Notes under the pieces: model-generated
What the model saw: only the letters and a program-made list of their open reading frames with translations
Database searches by the model: none
Told to the model about the DNA's origin: nothing
Shown here: positions 1 through 6,908 of the stretch, piece after piece
How positions within the stretch are numbered: position 1 is the first letter of the stretch
How the letters are laid out: each line of letters starts with the position of its first letter
Source: Candidatus Profundicultor aquiphilus
GTDB lineage: Bacteria > Atribacterota > Atribacteria > Atribacterales > Caldatribacteriaceae
Direction of reading: 5' to 3'
DNA: 10,514 bases
Assembly: GCA_013314795.1 (NCBI GenBank)
Contig: JABUEZ010000050.1
Span: 1-10,514, forward strand
Translations under genes and position numbers: made by a program

Positions 1-1088
1 GGGTTCTGGCTCGCCTTGGCAACACCCAGCGACCAGGCGCCGGTATAGGGTTGGCCACCAATAGTGGGATAAACACCCAGTCGACCATCAGGAACATTTT
101 GCTTCAGGAGGTCTGCAGTCCAGGTGAAGAGGCTGGCAAACTGATGAGGCTGAATAATGGCGTACCCTTCACCCTGCTGAGCGCAGGCGAAGTCAAAGTT
201 GGCTGTCAAGCAACCAGCAGGAGCAAATTTGAGCAGATTCTTGTACTCTGTCAGAGCTTCCTTAAGAATTTCTTTGTCCTTCGCCGTAATGACAAATTCC
301 TTCAAACTTCCATCTGCATTTCGTACCACCGTGGCGTAATCTCCACCCTTACCCCAGATCCGACAGCTTATCTCATCGTTAATCTGGTAGGCACCGGCCA
401 TCATTGCCACACCATAGAGGTCGTGGTCAAGCGGCTGTCCCTTGAGGGAATCGCCTTTTTTGCGAGTGAAGAATTCAGCCTGGTCGTAGAGTTCTTTTTC
501 AGTGGTAGGAGGCTTCAGGTCATATCCGTACTTGGCCTTGAAGTTTGCCTGTTCTGTGGGATCGTCATAAACGTCCTGGCGGATAAACATACCCATGTGA
601 TAGGTATAGAAGGGCAGAGCTTTTTGTTCCCCGTATGCCTGACCACAGCGCAAAAGAACTGGGGAAATATTTTGAATATCTTCCTTAAACCCTTCTACAC
701 CCTTGGGGTCGTACTTTTCGGCCAGTTCGGCAAGGTTCCAGAGGTAATCTGACCACTCACAGGTCCAGGAGGTTTCCACATAGACCACATCGTAGTAACC
801 TGTGCCAGCCATTAGCTCTACGTTTTCCTTGGAATAAACCACCGGCGACGCCACCCGTTCGATGTTTACCTTCACTCCAGTCGCTGTCTCAAATTGCTTT
901 ATGTACTCAATAACCTTATCCCAGGCTGCACCGGTTTCAACCATCATATTAATAGCTTTCTTGTTTTTAATCTCAGGAATATCTTTCAAGCCAAACTTTT
1001 CCTGAGCAAAACCAGCCAATACCAAACCAAGGGTCAAAACCACAATTAGGGCTATACCGACCACCCAGCCTACGTTTTTTCTTCTCAT
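1..1088 (-). CDS. ABC transporter sugar-type substrate-binding protein (partial, C-terminus outside window)
   Basis: This looks like an extracellular solute-binding protein of family 1 (UgpB/MalE type), which would capture a sugar outside the membrane for an ABC importer. About 362 residues are visible and the frame is open at the left edge. Family members are usually 400-450 residues, so the C-terminal end is missing. The N-terminus is a clear signal peptide: MRRK, then a hydrophobic stretch (residues about 7-25), then a likely cleavage near GFAQ-E. No lipobox cysteine is seen. Family-like features are a Trp-rich region (ETSWTCEWSDYLWNLAELA), a PPTTEKELYDQAEFFT segment and a YGVAMMAGAY segment. 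The ATG is preceded by AGGAGG (1096-1101) with 7 bases spacing. The gene follows the transketolase C-subunit gene by 159 bases, so it is probably part of the same operon, and permease genes are expected beyond position 1. The substrate is unknown. Confidence 0.9.
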   Translation of the reverse strand, partial: MRRKNVGWVVGIALIVVLTLGLVLAGFAQEKFGLKDIPEIKNKKAINMMVETGAAWDKVIEYIKQFETATGVKVNIERVASPVVYSKENVELMAGTGYYDVVYVETSWTCEWSDYLWNLAELAEKYDPKGVEGFKEDIQNISPVLLRCGQAYGEQKALPFYTYHMGMFIRQDVYDDPTEQANFKAKYGYDLKPPTTEKELYDQAEFFTRKKGDSLKGQPLDHDLYGVAMMAGAYQINDEISCRIWGKGGDYATVVRNADGSLKEFVITAKDKEILKEALTEYKNLLKFAPAGCLTANFDFACAQQGEGYAIIQPHQFASLFTWTADLLKQNVPDGRLGVYPTIGGQPYTGAWSLGVAKASQN

Positions 1089-1203
1089 TGTTCTTCCTCC
1101 TTTTTCTCAAAGACACCTTCAAAGCTCATCTTGTCTTTACCAACACCCTCTAAACCCTCAAACAAACATTCACCGAGAAAACCACCATTTTTTCGTTCGC
1201 CTT

Positions 1204-1216
1204 CTATCACCTCCTT
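1204..1216 (-). promoter_or_regulatory. Orphan near-perfect Shine-Dalgarno sequence in the tktC-SBP intergenic region
   Basis: On the minus strand this reads AAGGAGGTGATAG, almost a full match to the 16S anti-Shine-Dalgarno tail. No start codon follows at a usable distance: the next ATG is about 21 bases after AGGAGG and opens only a 12-codon frame. It lies about 115 bases upstream of the binding-protein gene, which has its own ribosome binding site. Bound ribosomes at such sites are known to protect downstream mRNA in some Bacillus messages (Stab-SD). That would fit a highly expressed binding protein, but this role is inference. Confidence 0.4.
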
Positions 1217-1247
1217 CTCTTGGTCTTTCAAGACAAAAAGGATTTTG

Positions 1248-2207
1248 TTACCTTACCTCCAGCCCATTATTCAAGGTTCGAACGATAAGTTCTTCAACCC
1301 GTTGGGCATGCAATCCACATTTCTCCAGAAGAGCCACTCTTTTTCCAGAAAAACCAAAATTATTCAAAGCCCCAAATTTTAAAAATCTGGGAACACGATC
1401 AAATCCCTGAAAAGATCGCCATAGAACGTCTCCCAAACCTCCTACTTTAGAATGTTCCTCAAGTGTCACGATCAAACTGGTAGCACAGGTGATCTTTTGC
1501 AACATCTCCACAGAAAGGGGTTTTACAAATCGAGCATTAAAAAGGAAAACCCTGTAACCTCTCTTTTCTAATCGCTCAACCACTTCCATCCCCACTCCAA
1601 CAAGTTGCCCCAGGGCGATAATGACGACATCCACCGGTCCTGAAAACGTTTCGGCCGATAAGGGTTCAAAACAGCCCATCTGTATTTCCCGATGTCTCTC
1701 GAAGAAATTTTCTTCCCCTCCCCGGGCCCCAAGTCGCATATAGACCGGTCCATGAAAATCTCCCAAAAGGTACTGGCTCATGAGAAGGGTATCTTCATAA
1801 TCACAGGGCTCACAGATGACTATATTTTCAAGGGTAGAAAGGATGGCGATATCCTCCAAAGCCTGATGAGTAAAACCAGCATATTGCGCAGAAAAACCAG
1901 TATCAGTTCCACAAATCTTCACGTTGAGAAACCATCGGCAGATATCGGTCCTGACCTGTTCAAAGGCCCTCATGGTGAGAAACGTGGCATACCCTGAGAT
2001 AACCGGAATCAATCCCTGAAGAGCAAGCCCCGCACATATTCCCATCCCAGCCTGCTCGCAGATGCCACATTCTATAATCCTCTGGGGGTACCGATCTTTA
2101 ACTTTCTTAAAACGGGATGCCGAATCTACCGAAACACAGACTATCTCTTTTCCTTCTTCGATAAGTCTTACCAGTCCTTCTTGAAGAGCCGCCCGACGAT
2201 CACTCAT
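1248..2207 (-). CDS. Transketolase, C-terminal subunit
   Basis: This is the C-terminal half of a split transketolase (pyrimidine-binding plus C-terminal domains). With the N-terminal subunit it would move two-carbon ketol units between sugar phosphates using thiamine diphosphate. The signature ECGICEQAGMGICAG lies at residues 46-60. Glu51 is the expected catalytic glutamate that activates the cofactor. A Rossmann-like C-terminal domain (VDVVIIALGQLVGVGMEV onward) follows. The product is 319 residues, normal for this subunit. I chose the ATG at 2207 because it overlaps the upstream stop as ATGA and has GGAG 7 bases before it. An upstream TTG at 2279 would overlap the previous gene by 76 bases. 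Split transketolases also include apulose-4-phosphate and sulfosugar enzymes, so the substrate may not be the classical one. Confidence 0.92.
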   Translation of the reverse strand: MSDRRAALQEGLVRLIEEGKEIVCVSVDSASRFKKVKDRYPQRIIECGICEQAGMGICAGLALQGLIPVISGYATFLTMRAFEQVRTDICRWFLNVKICGTDTGFSAQYAGFTHQALEDIAILSTLENIVICEPCDYEDTLLMSQYLLGDFHGPVYMRLGARGGEENFFERHREIQMGCFEPLSAETFSGPVDVVIIALGQLVGVGMEVVERLEKRGYRVFLFNARFVKPLSVEMLQKITCATSLIVTLEEHSKVGGLGDVLWRSFQGFDRVPRFLKFGALNNFGFSGKRVALLEKCGLHAQRVEELIVRTLNNGLEVR

Positions 2208-3037
2208 GGGATGACTCCAGAGCCACCTTGAAAACTGACATCCAGATATTTCCTGGCTACCTCGGGTGATATGCCACAATAGTGCGAATCCACTTTGTTT
2301 TCGATTTCCACAACACCTCTTCCCTTTACGGTTTGAGCAATAACTACCAGAGGAAGTCCATTTTTCCGGTTCTTTGCCTCTCTAAGGACTTCACCTACTG
2401 CTTCCATGTTGTGACCATCGACTTCCTTAACATCCCACCCAAAGGCCGAGAACTTTTCCCCAAGGGGTTCCAGAGGATGCATTTCTTCGGTAAAACCAGA
2501 AAGTTGAAGCCTATTCCGATCCACAATCAGAGTGAGGTTATCGAGTCTGTAGTGCAGGGCAATAGGGAGACATTCCCAATTGGATCCTTCGTTGAACTCT
2601 CCATCTCCCGCAAGGACAAAGACGTGAAAAGGTTGGTTCTTCATCCGGAAAGACAGAGCAAAACCAACCCCTATAGGGAGGCCGTGGCCCAAGGAACCTG
2701 TGGCAGCGTCAATCCCCGGAATTCCCAGTTCCGGATGAATTCCCATGACGGTCTCTTCCTTTTGACCGTATTCCTGGAAGAGTTCTTCAGGCAAAAAACC
2801 TTTCTCCACCAGAACTGCATACAGCGCCAAAGCCGCATGTCCTTTGGAGAGAACCAACTGATCCCGTTCCCGCGACCACAGGTTCTTTGCATCTATCCCC
2901 AAAATGCCATTAAAAAGACACCTCAGGACTTCTACTACCGAAAGCGAACCACCAATGTGGCTTACCCCTGCATGCAAGGTCGCTTCGATAATCCTTTTCC
3001 TTACCGATGCCGCAAAACACGTCTTATCAGGATTCAT
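2204..3037 (-). CDS. Transketolase, N-terminal subunit
   Basis: This is the N-terminal, thiamine-diphosphate-binding half of a split transketolase, 277 residues as is normal for this subunit. It shows the conserved KGHAALALY segment (66-74) and GSLGHGL (114-120). The ThDP/metal motif starts at GDGEFNEG (144-151) and closes near the DRNRLQ segment (173-178). HPELGIPG (101-108) is also typical. The start has a purine-rich AGGAAAGG upstream and lies only 8 bases after the transaldolase-like stop. The stop overlaps the ATG of the C-terminal subunit gene, so the two subunits are probably made by coupled translation in equal amounts. Together the two subunits make the complete cytoplasmic enzyme. 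Confidence 0.93.
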   Translation of the reverse strand: MNPDKTCFAASVRKRIIEATLHAGVSHIGGSLSVVEVLRCLFNGILGIDAKNLWSRERDQLVLSKGHAALALYAVLVEKGFLPEELFQEYGQKEETVMGIHPELGIPGIDAATGSLGHGLPIGVGFALSFRMKNQPFHVFVLAGDGEFNEGSNWECLPIALHYRLDNLTLIVDRNRLQLSGFTEEMHPLEPLGEKFSAFGWDVKEVDGHNMEAVGEVLREAKNRKNGLPLVVIAQTVKGRGVVEIENKVDSHYCGISPEVARKYLDVSFQGGSGVIP

Positions 3038-3045
3038 ATCCTTTC

Positions 3046-4215
3046 CTACCTCAGTAATTCCTCAATTTTGTCCATAGCTACCGAAAATTCATTCAAATTG
3101 TATTTCTGGGCTCCTGAAGCTTCTATTTCCTCCATAGAAAGGCCATCTGCGACAAGACTCCGTCGAGCAAAATCAACGCTATAAAGTTTTGCTTCCACCG
3201 CAGCAGGAACCACCAGAGGACTCTCCACCCGTTCTTCTCGAAGGAGCGTAATCCCCCATTCTATCGCTTCGGGATTCATAGTAATCACGATGGGGAGTTT
3301 GGAGAGCTCTTCGAGATGAAGATATCCTTTCCCCGGACCCTTTCGGGTAGAACAGACCAGTACTTTAGTTGGAGCATTCAGGGCTTGCACCTCTTCGACC
3401 GCTCTCTTGGCCATCAAAATCCCAAACCATCGCAATTCTTCTTCGGTCAAAGGAACCCCGGTATTTTTTTCTTCCAGCTCCGGAGAAGCCTCCCAGCGAC
3501 CAACCATCATGGTGATGACCGATCTCCAGCCACTGTAATCAATACCCCGAGTTTTGCCCTTTTCAACCCCTCTTTTGATTGCCCGTGCCACATGAACCAC
3601 CTGAGGTACACAAAAACATGATGTTACATTTACCGGAACACCCAGGCTTACCAGCTCTTCTATGGTTTCGATACCAGCGATCGTAGCGGGTATTTTAATC
3701 ATCACATTGGGACTGATTCGAGCAAGTTTCAAAGCCTGAAATTTCATGGTCACCGCATCTTTACTGTAGCGCGGGTCAACCTGGACACAGACAAAACCAA
3801 ACTGCCTTCCCCGCCGATAGAAATTGGAAAGGAACTTGTCCGTACCGAGTTTTCCCACCATCCAGTAGAGATCAAACCAGGGATATTCTCCATCGGAAGG
3901 GTTCCGAAAGTTATTTCCCCATTCCTTCACTTTTGTTACTATCTGGGGGAAAGACTGGAGAAACTTCAACACCAGGGGGGGATTCGTTGTCACCCCGTCA
4001 AAGAAAAAGAAACCACCCTCATTATGAGACATCCACTTTTTTATCTGCTGGAGAGAATCATCACTGAAGCCTTTTTCTTTGAGCTGAGTCAGAAAAGCTC
4101 GGAAAAACCCCGGATGGGCATCCCACCAGAGTTCCAGATTCCTGTTTCTTTCCTTTAAACTTTCCAATTTTGAAGGTTTAACAGCCATTACTTCTCCGGT
4201 TATCGAAGTGTCCAC
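3046..4215 (-). CDS. Transaldolase-family protein
   Basis: This is a TIM-barrel class I aldolase of the transaldolase family, which would transfer a three-carbon dihydroxyacetone unit between sugar phosphates through a lysine Schiff base. The visible motifs are DGVTTNPP (73-80, the family signature) and NVMIKIPAT (170-178), where Lys174 is the expected Schiff-base residue. GVPVNVTSCF (192-201) follows, as in transaldolases. At 389 residues it is longer than the common 215- or 320-residue types, with an N-terminal helical extension of about 60 residues and a longer C-terminal part. The start is GTG at 4215 with AGGAGG 7 bases upstream; a later ATG at codon 10 lacks such a site. It is the first gene of the operon with the split transketolase and a sugar-binding protein. 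The exact substrate is not determined. Confidence 0.85.
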   Translation of the reverse strand: MDTSITGEVMAVKPSKLESLKERNRNLELWWDAHPGFFRAFLTQLKEKGFSDDSLQQIKKWMSHNEGGFFFFDGVTTNPPLVLKFLQSFPQIVTKVKEWGNNFRNPSDGEYPWFDLYWMVGKLGTDKFLSNFYRRGRQFGFVCVQVDPRYSKDAVTMKFQALKLARISPNVMIKIPATIAGIETIEELVSLGVPVNVTSCFCVPQVVHVARAIKRGVEKGKTRGIDYSGWRSVITMMVGRWEASPELEEKNTGVPLTEEELRWFGILMAKRAVEEVQALNAPTKVLVCSTRKGPGKGYLHLEELSKLPIVITMNPEAIEWGITLLREERVESPLVVPAAVEAKLYSVDFARRSLVADGLSMEEIEASGAQKYNLNEFSVAMDKIEELLR

Positions 4216-4250
4216 CAGATAGCCTCCTTTTCTGGAAAAAATATCATAAA

Positions 4251-4268
4251 ATTATTTTCAAAAATAAT
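4251..4268. promoter_or_regulatory. AT-rich palindrome, candidate operator of the transaldolase/transketolase operon
   Basis: The sequence is a perfect inverted repeat with 8-base arms, ATTATTTT-CA-AAAATAAT. It begins inside the -10 hexamer and covers the predicted transcription start. A repressor bound here would block RNA polymerase, so it is a likely sugar-responsive operator. The regulator is not in the window and its family cannot be told from the site. Confidence 0.5.
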
Positions 4269-4295
4269 CATAAAGAACATCCAGGATATTGTCAA
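4267..4295 (-). promoter_or_regulatory. Sigma-70-type promoter of the transaldolase/transketolase/SBP operon
   Basis: The -35 hexamer TTGACA (4290-4295, a full consensus match) is separated by exactly 17 bases from TATGAT (4267-4272, 5 of 6 matches). Transcription would start near 4260, about 45 bases before the GTG start of the transaldolase-like gene. Confidence 0.85.
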
Positions 4296-4368
4296 CCAGT
4301 TTGTAGCAAATGAGGAAAGAATAAAAAAAACAGATTTTGAAGATTAACGCAAAGAGAGTATCAAAAGT

Positions 4369-4400
4369 CACTGGGCTAAGGTTTCAGCCTTAGCCCAGTG
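4369..4400 (-). terminator. Hairpin terminator at the end of the dynamin-like gene
   Basis: A perfect 13-base-pair stem (CACTGGGCTAAGG with CCTTAGCCCAGTG) has a 6-base loop. On the minus strand it is followed by ACTTTTGAT, so the U-tract is short. The stop codon of the GTPase (4390-4392) lies inside the first arm. No T-run follows on the plus strand, so it acts, if at all, on minus-strand transcripts and insulates the next operon. Confidence 0.65.
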
Positions 4401-6174
4401 TAGCAAATTCGGTCCTCAATTCGGTGAAAGCTTTGATAGCAGAATGCAGATGAGTAACTTCCTCAGCAATGTTTTCTTTCTGTTCAATACGTCGCAGACG
4501 AGCTTTTTCAATGGCACCATGTGTGGCGGCGATGGTTTTCTCCAGACGTTCATCCAGAGCAGCATGAAACTGGCGAAAGGTCTGATCAAGGTTTTGAAGG
4601 GTTGCCCAGCGAAGATTCTCGACATTACTCACCACCAGTTCTTCGATTTCTTCGTTTACTTGCTTCATGAGCTTACCCCGACGGACACCTGCCGGAAGAA
4701 ATACGGAGAGCATCCCTTCAGGAAGAAAACTGAAATGGGTGTACCATTTGTGTGTTACCCAGTAGGGTCGCTTCTCCATGGTAAAAGCCTCAGAACTCTT
4801 AGGAGCATAGTAAGGAATGTCGAAGAGTTCGCTCGCCTTCCGACGGATAGCTTCGATCAGTTCATCAACTCTTCTCTGATAAGGTCCAAGGACTTCGGTA
4901 ACCTTCTCTTCAAAGGCATGAGCCATCTCAGTCAATTCATGTTCAAAGAAAGTAGGAATAGCTTCGGCAAGAGCATCCTGAATTTTTGCTTCCAGGTTAT
5001 CCGTCCGGGAATTAAGATGCGTTGCGACGATTTCCAAAAGATGCGTTCTGGCTCTTTGACGCAGAGTTTCAGCCTGTTCTTCAAGAAGAGCCACCATTCT
5101 TTTCCTCTCACCCTGTAAAAGATCCCCAATTTGGATGCGCTCTCTTTGAGCTTCCTGAATTTTTTCGGCAAAAACTTGCAAGCGCTCATCAAGGTCCACA
5201 AGGGGCATCTCCAGAGATCTCAAAAGAAGTTCAAGGTGCATGATGAGAGATTCCAGGACATCCACAGTCTTTCTCGCTATAGCGAATTGAAGAGTGCGGT
5301 TCTTTTCATGAGCGAGAAAAGTAAAGAGATATTTGGAAACCCCGTCCATACCACTCCGATGAAGAAGGGTTGGATCATTCCGTTTTTGACCCTCAAGGGC
5401 CAAACGAGCTGAAAAGGGGAAAATAAGTGGCTCAGTATCCATGCCGATTTCTTTTTGCAGAGTTTTCTTGAGGAAAGCAAGAAGGGCCACCATCTCATTT
5501 TCCTGCAGATAATCAACCTTATTAAAGATGAAAATGAGGTGTGCGACTTTGGAACGCACCGCTCGCAAAAATTCGACTTCGACCTCGGTAATGGGAGGAT
5601 CAGCAGACAAAAGAAAGAAAGCCGCATCACACTGGGGAAGAAAGCCAAGTGTAACTTCGGTGTTATGGCGAAAGGTCGATCCAATACCGGGAGTATCGAT
5701 GAGCACCACCCCAGCCCGCAAGAGCGACGAAGGATAGAAAACCTCTACCTGCGATACACGTTTACGATTTTCCGGATTACCCGCTTCGGTCACAAACTGT
5801 GCAAGAAAATTGGTAAGTTCTTCTCGATCTTCCCCTTCCCACTCTTCCTCTTTTTCCTCCTCAAAGAGAATGTGTACCCGGGGTTTAGGGCCATAAAGAA
5901 GAAAGGTAGGTATCGCTGTAAGCGGTAAAACCGCGGTCGGAAGCACTTCCTCACCAAGAAGGGCATTAATAAAGGTGCTTTTTCCCCGCTTGAACTGCCC
6001 CAGAACCGCAAGATGAAATCGCTCATTGAGTAATCGTTCCTTAAGACCGGATATCGCCTTACGTTCATCTTCAAACTCAGACCCCAGGTGTTCAAATGTT
6101 CCCAGGGTTTCCTCAAAAAGGGAAGAGAGATCCTTTTTTTCTTCTTTGAGCGTGAGCTCCTTGTACTCGCTCAT
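4390..6174 (-). CDS. Bacterial dynamin-like GTPase under fluoride riboswitch control
   Basis: This is a large GTPase of the dynamin superfamily (594 residues), whose members bind and remodel membranes. The G1/P-loop is GQFKRGKST at 59-67. Switch Thr86 (PLTAIPT) serves as G2, DTPG at 160-163 as G3 and NKVD at 218-221 as G4. Residues about 300-450 and 505-585 are long charged helices, fitting the stalk and bundle. Between them lies an aromatic and hydrophobic patch (about 465-497, with FSFLPEGMLSVFLPAG) that could be the membrane-touching tip. There is no signal peptide and no clear transmembrane helix. The ATG at 6174 has AGGAGG 7 bases upstream, and this site is the target of the fluoride riboswitch just before it. 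The gene has its own promoter and a terminator, so it is probably a single-gene unit after the CHR gene. A role in protecting membranes during fluoride stress is inference. Confidence 0.88.
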   Translation of the reverse strand: MSEYKELTLKEEKKDLSSLFEETLGTFEHLGSEFEDERKAISGLKERLLNERFHLAVLGQFKRGKSTFINALLGEEVLPTAVLPLTAIPTFLLYGPKPRVHILFEEEKEEEWEGEDREELTNFLAQFVTEAGNPENRKRVSQVEVFYPSSLLRAGVVLIDTPGIGSTFRHNTEVTLGFLPQCDAAFFLLSADPPITEVEVEFLRAVRSKVAHLIFIFNKVDYLQENEMVALLAFLKKTLQKEIGMDTEPLIFPFSARLALEGQKRNDPTLLHRSGMDGVSKYLFTFLAHEKNRTLQFAIARKTVDVLESLIMHLELLLRSLEMPLVDLDERLQVFAEKIQEAQRERIQIGDLLQGERKRMVALLEEQAETLRQRARTHLLEIVATHLNSRTDNLEAKIQDALAEAIPTFFEHELTEMAHAFEEKVTEVLGPYQRRVDELIEAIRRKASELFDIPYYAPKSSEAFTMEKRPYWVTHKWYTHFSFLPEGMLSVFLPAGVRRGKLMKQVNEEIEELVVSNVENLRWATLQNLDQTFRQFHAALDERLEKTIAATHGAIEKARLRRIEQKENIAEEVTHLHSAIKAFTELRTEFATLG

Positions 6175-6181
6175 ACCAATT

Positions 6182-6262
6182 CCTCCTACGTTCTGGTAGA
6201 ATTCACAAAGTAGGAGTCATCAACCCGTGAGGGTGGTTTTAGCGGTGAACTCCATCACCGGC
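6182..6262 (-). promoter_or_regulatory. Fluoride riboswitch (crcB motif) with translational expression platform
   Basis: On the minus strand the leader contains the hallmarks of the crcB aptamer. GGTGATGGAGTTCACC (6259-6244) forms a 4-bp stem with a loop. Then come CTAAAACC and a small hairpin ACCC-TCAC-GGGT (6234-6223). TGATGACTCCTAC (down to 6210) completes it. GGAGT in the first loop (6253-6249) can pair with ACTCC (6217-6213) as the known pseudoknot. CTCCTAC (6216-6210) is also a perfect 7-base complement of GTAGGAG (6189-6183), which contains the Shine-Dalgarno of the dynamin-like gene. Pseudoknot and SD-blocking helix share bases and exclude each other, so fluoride should free the ribosome binding site and switch translation on. 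There is no U-run, so control is probably translational. Confidence 0.93.
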
Positions 6263-6278
6263 TGGGGACTTTTCCCCA
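6263..6278 (-). other. Short 5' hairpin before the second fluoride aptamer
   Basis: TGGGGA-AAAG-TCCCCA forms a perfect 6-bp hairpin just after the predicted transcript start and directly before the aptamer. It has no U-tract, so it is not a terminator. It may protect the 5' end of the RNA or stop upstream sequence from misfolding the aptamer. Confidence 0.45.
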
Positions 6279-6289
6279 AAGAGCCTTTT

Positions 6290-6318
6290 AGAGTACCAGA
6301 AAGGAACGCCGCTGTCAA
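6290..6318 (-). promoter_or_regulatory. Promoter of the fluoride riboswitch/dynamin-like transcript
   Basis: TTGACA (6313-6318, full consensus) is followed after exactly 17 bases by TACTCT (6290-6295, 4 of 6 matches). It lies just past the CHR stop codon and would start RNA near 6283, about 20 bases before the aptamer. Read-through from the CHR gene is also possible, since I see no terminator between them. Confidence 0.72.
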
Positions 6319-6337
6319 ACGAAATTTTTCCCAGCAA

Positions 6338-6895
6338 TCATCCCCAGAGACCAAATAACCCCACTCCAAGACCCGCAATGGCCGATAGTCCCAGGACAAC
6401 CACCGGGTTCTGTTTGAAAAAAAACACCAGGAGAAAGGCAACCACAGCTATGGCACTCGTTATTCCAGCCTGTGGGATGTTAAGCCCCTTATAGGCCCCG
6501 GTAGCAATCGACAGGAGCGCCGAAGCGACCAGGGCTATAATTGCTCCTCGAAGACCATAGAGAACACTTTTCACCAGGAGATGGTCATAGTATTTACGCA
6601 CACCCATGGCAATGACGAGCATGACGAGGAAAGGCGCCAGAACCACTCCCAATGTTGCCACCACGGCTCCCCAAAACCCCTGAACCTTGTAACCCACATA
6701 CGTGGCAGCATTCAGCGCCGTAGGGCCCGGGGTGGACTCAGAGATTGCCCAAAGATCCAGAAATTCTCCCTCACTGATCCATCCATATCGAGCGATCACT
6801 TCGTGTCGCAAGATGGGAATCATGGCATAATGTCCACCGAACATCACCGCACCTATTTTGAGGAATACCAAAAAGAGTATGAAAAGATTGTTCAT
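6338..6895 (-). CDS. Short-chain CHR (chromate transporter family) membrane protein
   Basis: This is an integral membrane protein of the CHR/ChrA family with one CHR domain (185 residues). Characterised members export chromate or move related oxyanions. The family pattern is clear: FLKIGAVMFGGHYAMIPIL near the N-terminus, GWISEGEFLDLWAISESTPGP, then NAATYVGY. Several hydrophobic segments follow up to the C-terminus. One-domain CHR proteins usually come as two adjacent genes that act as a pair. Here I see only one, flanked by a mutS-like gene and the dynamin-like leader. It starts 13 bases after the mutS-like stop, with GAGG just before the ATG, so it probably belongs to the fluoride-riboswitch operon. 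The real substrate is unknown, and a link to fluoride or another anion is inference. Confidence 0.87.
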   Translation of the reverse strand: MNNLFILFLVFLKIGAVMFGGHYAMIPILRHEVIARYGWISEGEFLDLWAISESTPGPTALNAATYVGYKVQGFWGAVVATLGVVLAPFLVMLVIAMGVRKYYDHLLVKSVLYGLRGAIIALVASALLSIATGAYKGLNIPQAGITSAIAVVAFLLVFFFKQNPVVVLGLSAIAGLGVGLFGLWG

Positions 6896-6908
6896 TCTCC
6901 CTCACCCC

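Noticed and set aside
51..752. Plus-strand 233-codon open frame
   Set aside because: It lies wholly inside the minus-strand binding-protein gene, has no ribosome binding site and resembles no family. It is a shadow frame.
1085..1252. Possible small gene of up to 55 codons between tktC and the binding-protein gene
   Set aside because: The minus-strand frame is open and ends overlapping the next ATG, but it has no ATG in its first half. Its only GTG lies inside the Shine-Dalgarno itself. I keep the orphan Shine-Dalgarno but not a gene.
2208..2279. Longer transketolase C-subunit starting at TTG 2279
   Set aside because: It would overlap the N-subunit gene by 76 bases and has a non-conserved N-terminus. 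The ATG at 2207 has a good ribosome site and an ATGA overlap.
2282..3184. Plus-strand 300-codon open frame
   Set aside because: It is antisense to the transketolase N-subunit, whose cofactor motifs are clear. The plus frame shows low-complexity, family-less sequence.
4318..4332. T-run on the minus strand (CTGTTTTTTTTAT) as a second terminator
   Set aside because: I could not find a stable hairpin directly before it, so it is only AT-rich sequence upstream of the sugar operon promoter.
6220..6441. Minus-strand 73-codon frame at the end of the CHR gene, considered as a second CHR domain
   Set aside because: It is out of frame with the CHR gene, shows no CHR motif, and covers the promoter and fluoride riboswitch.
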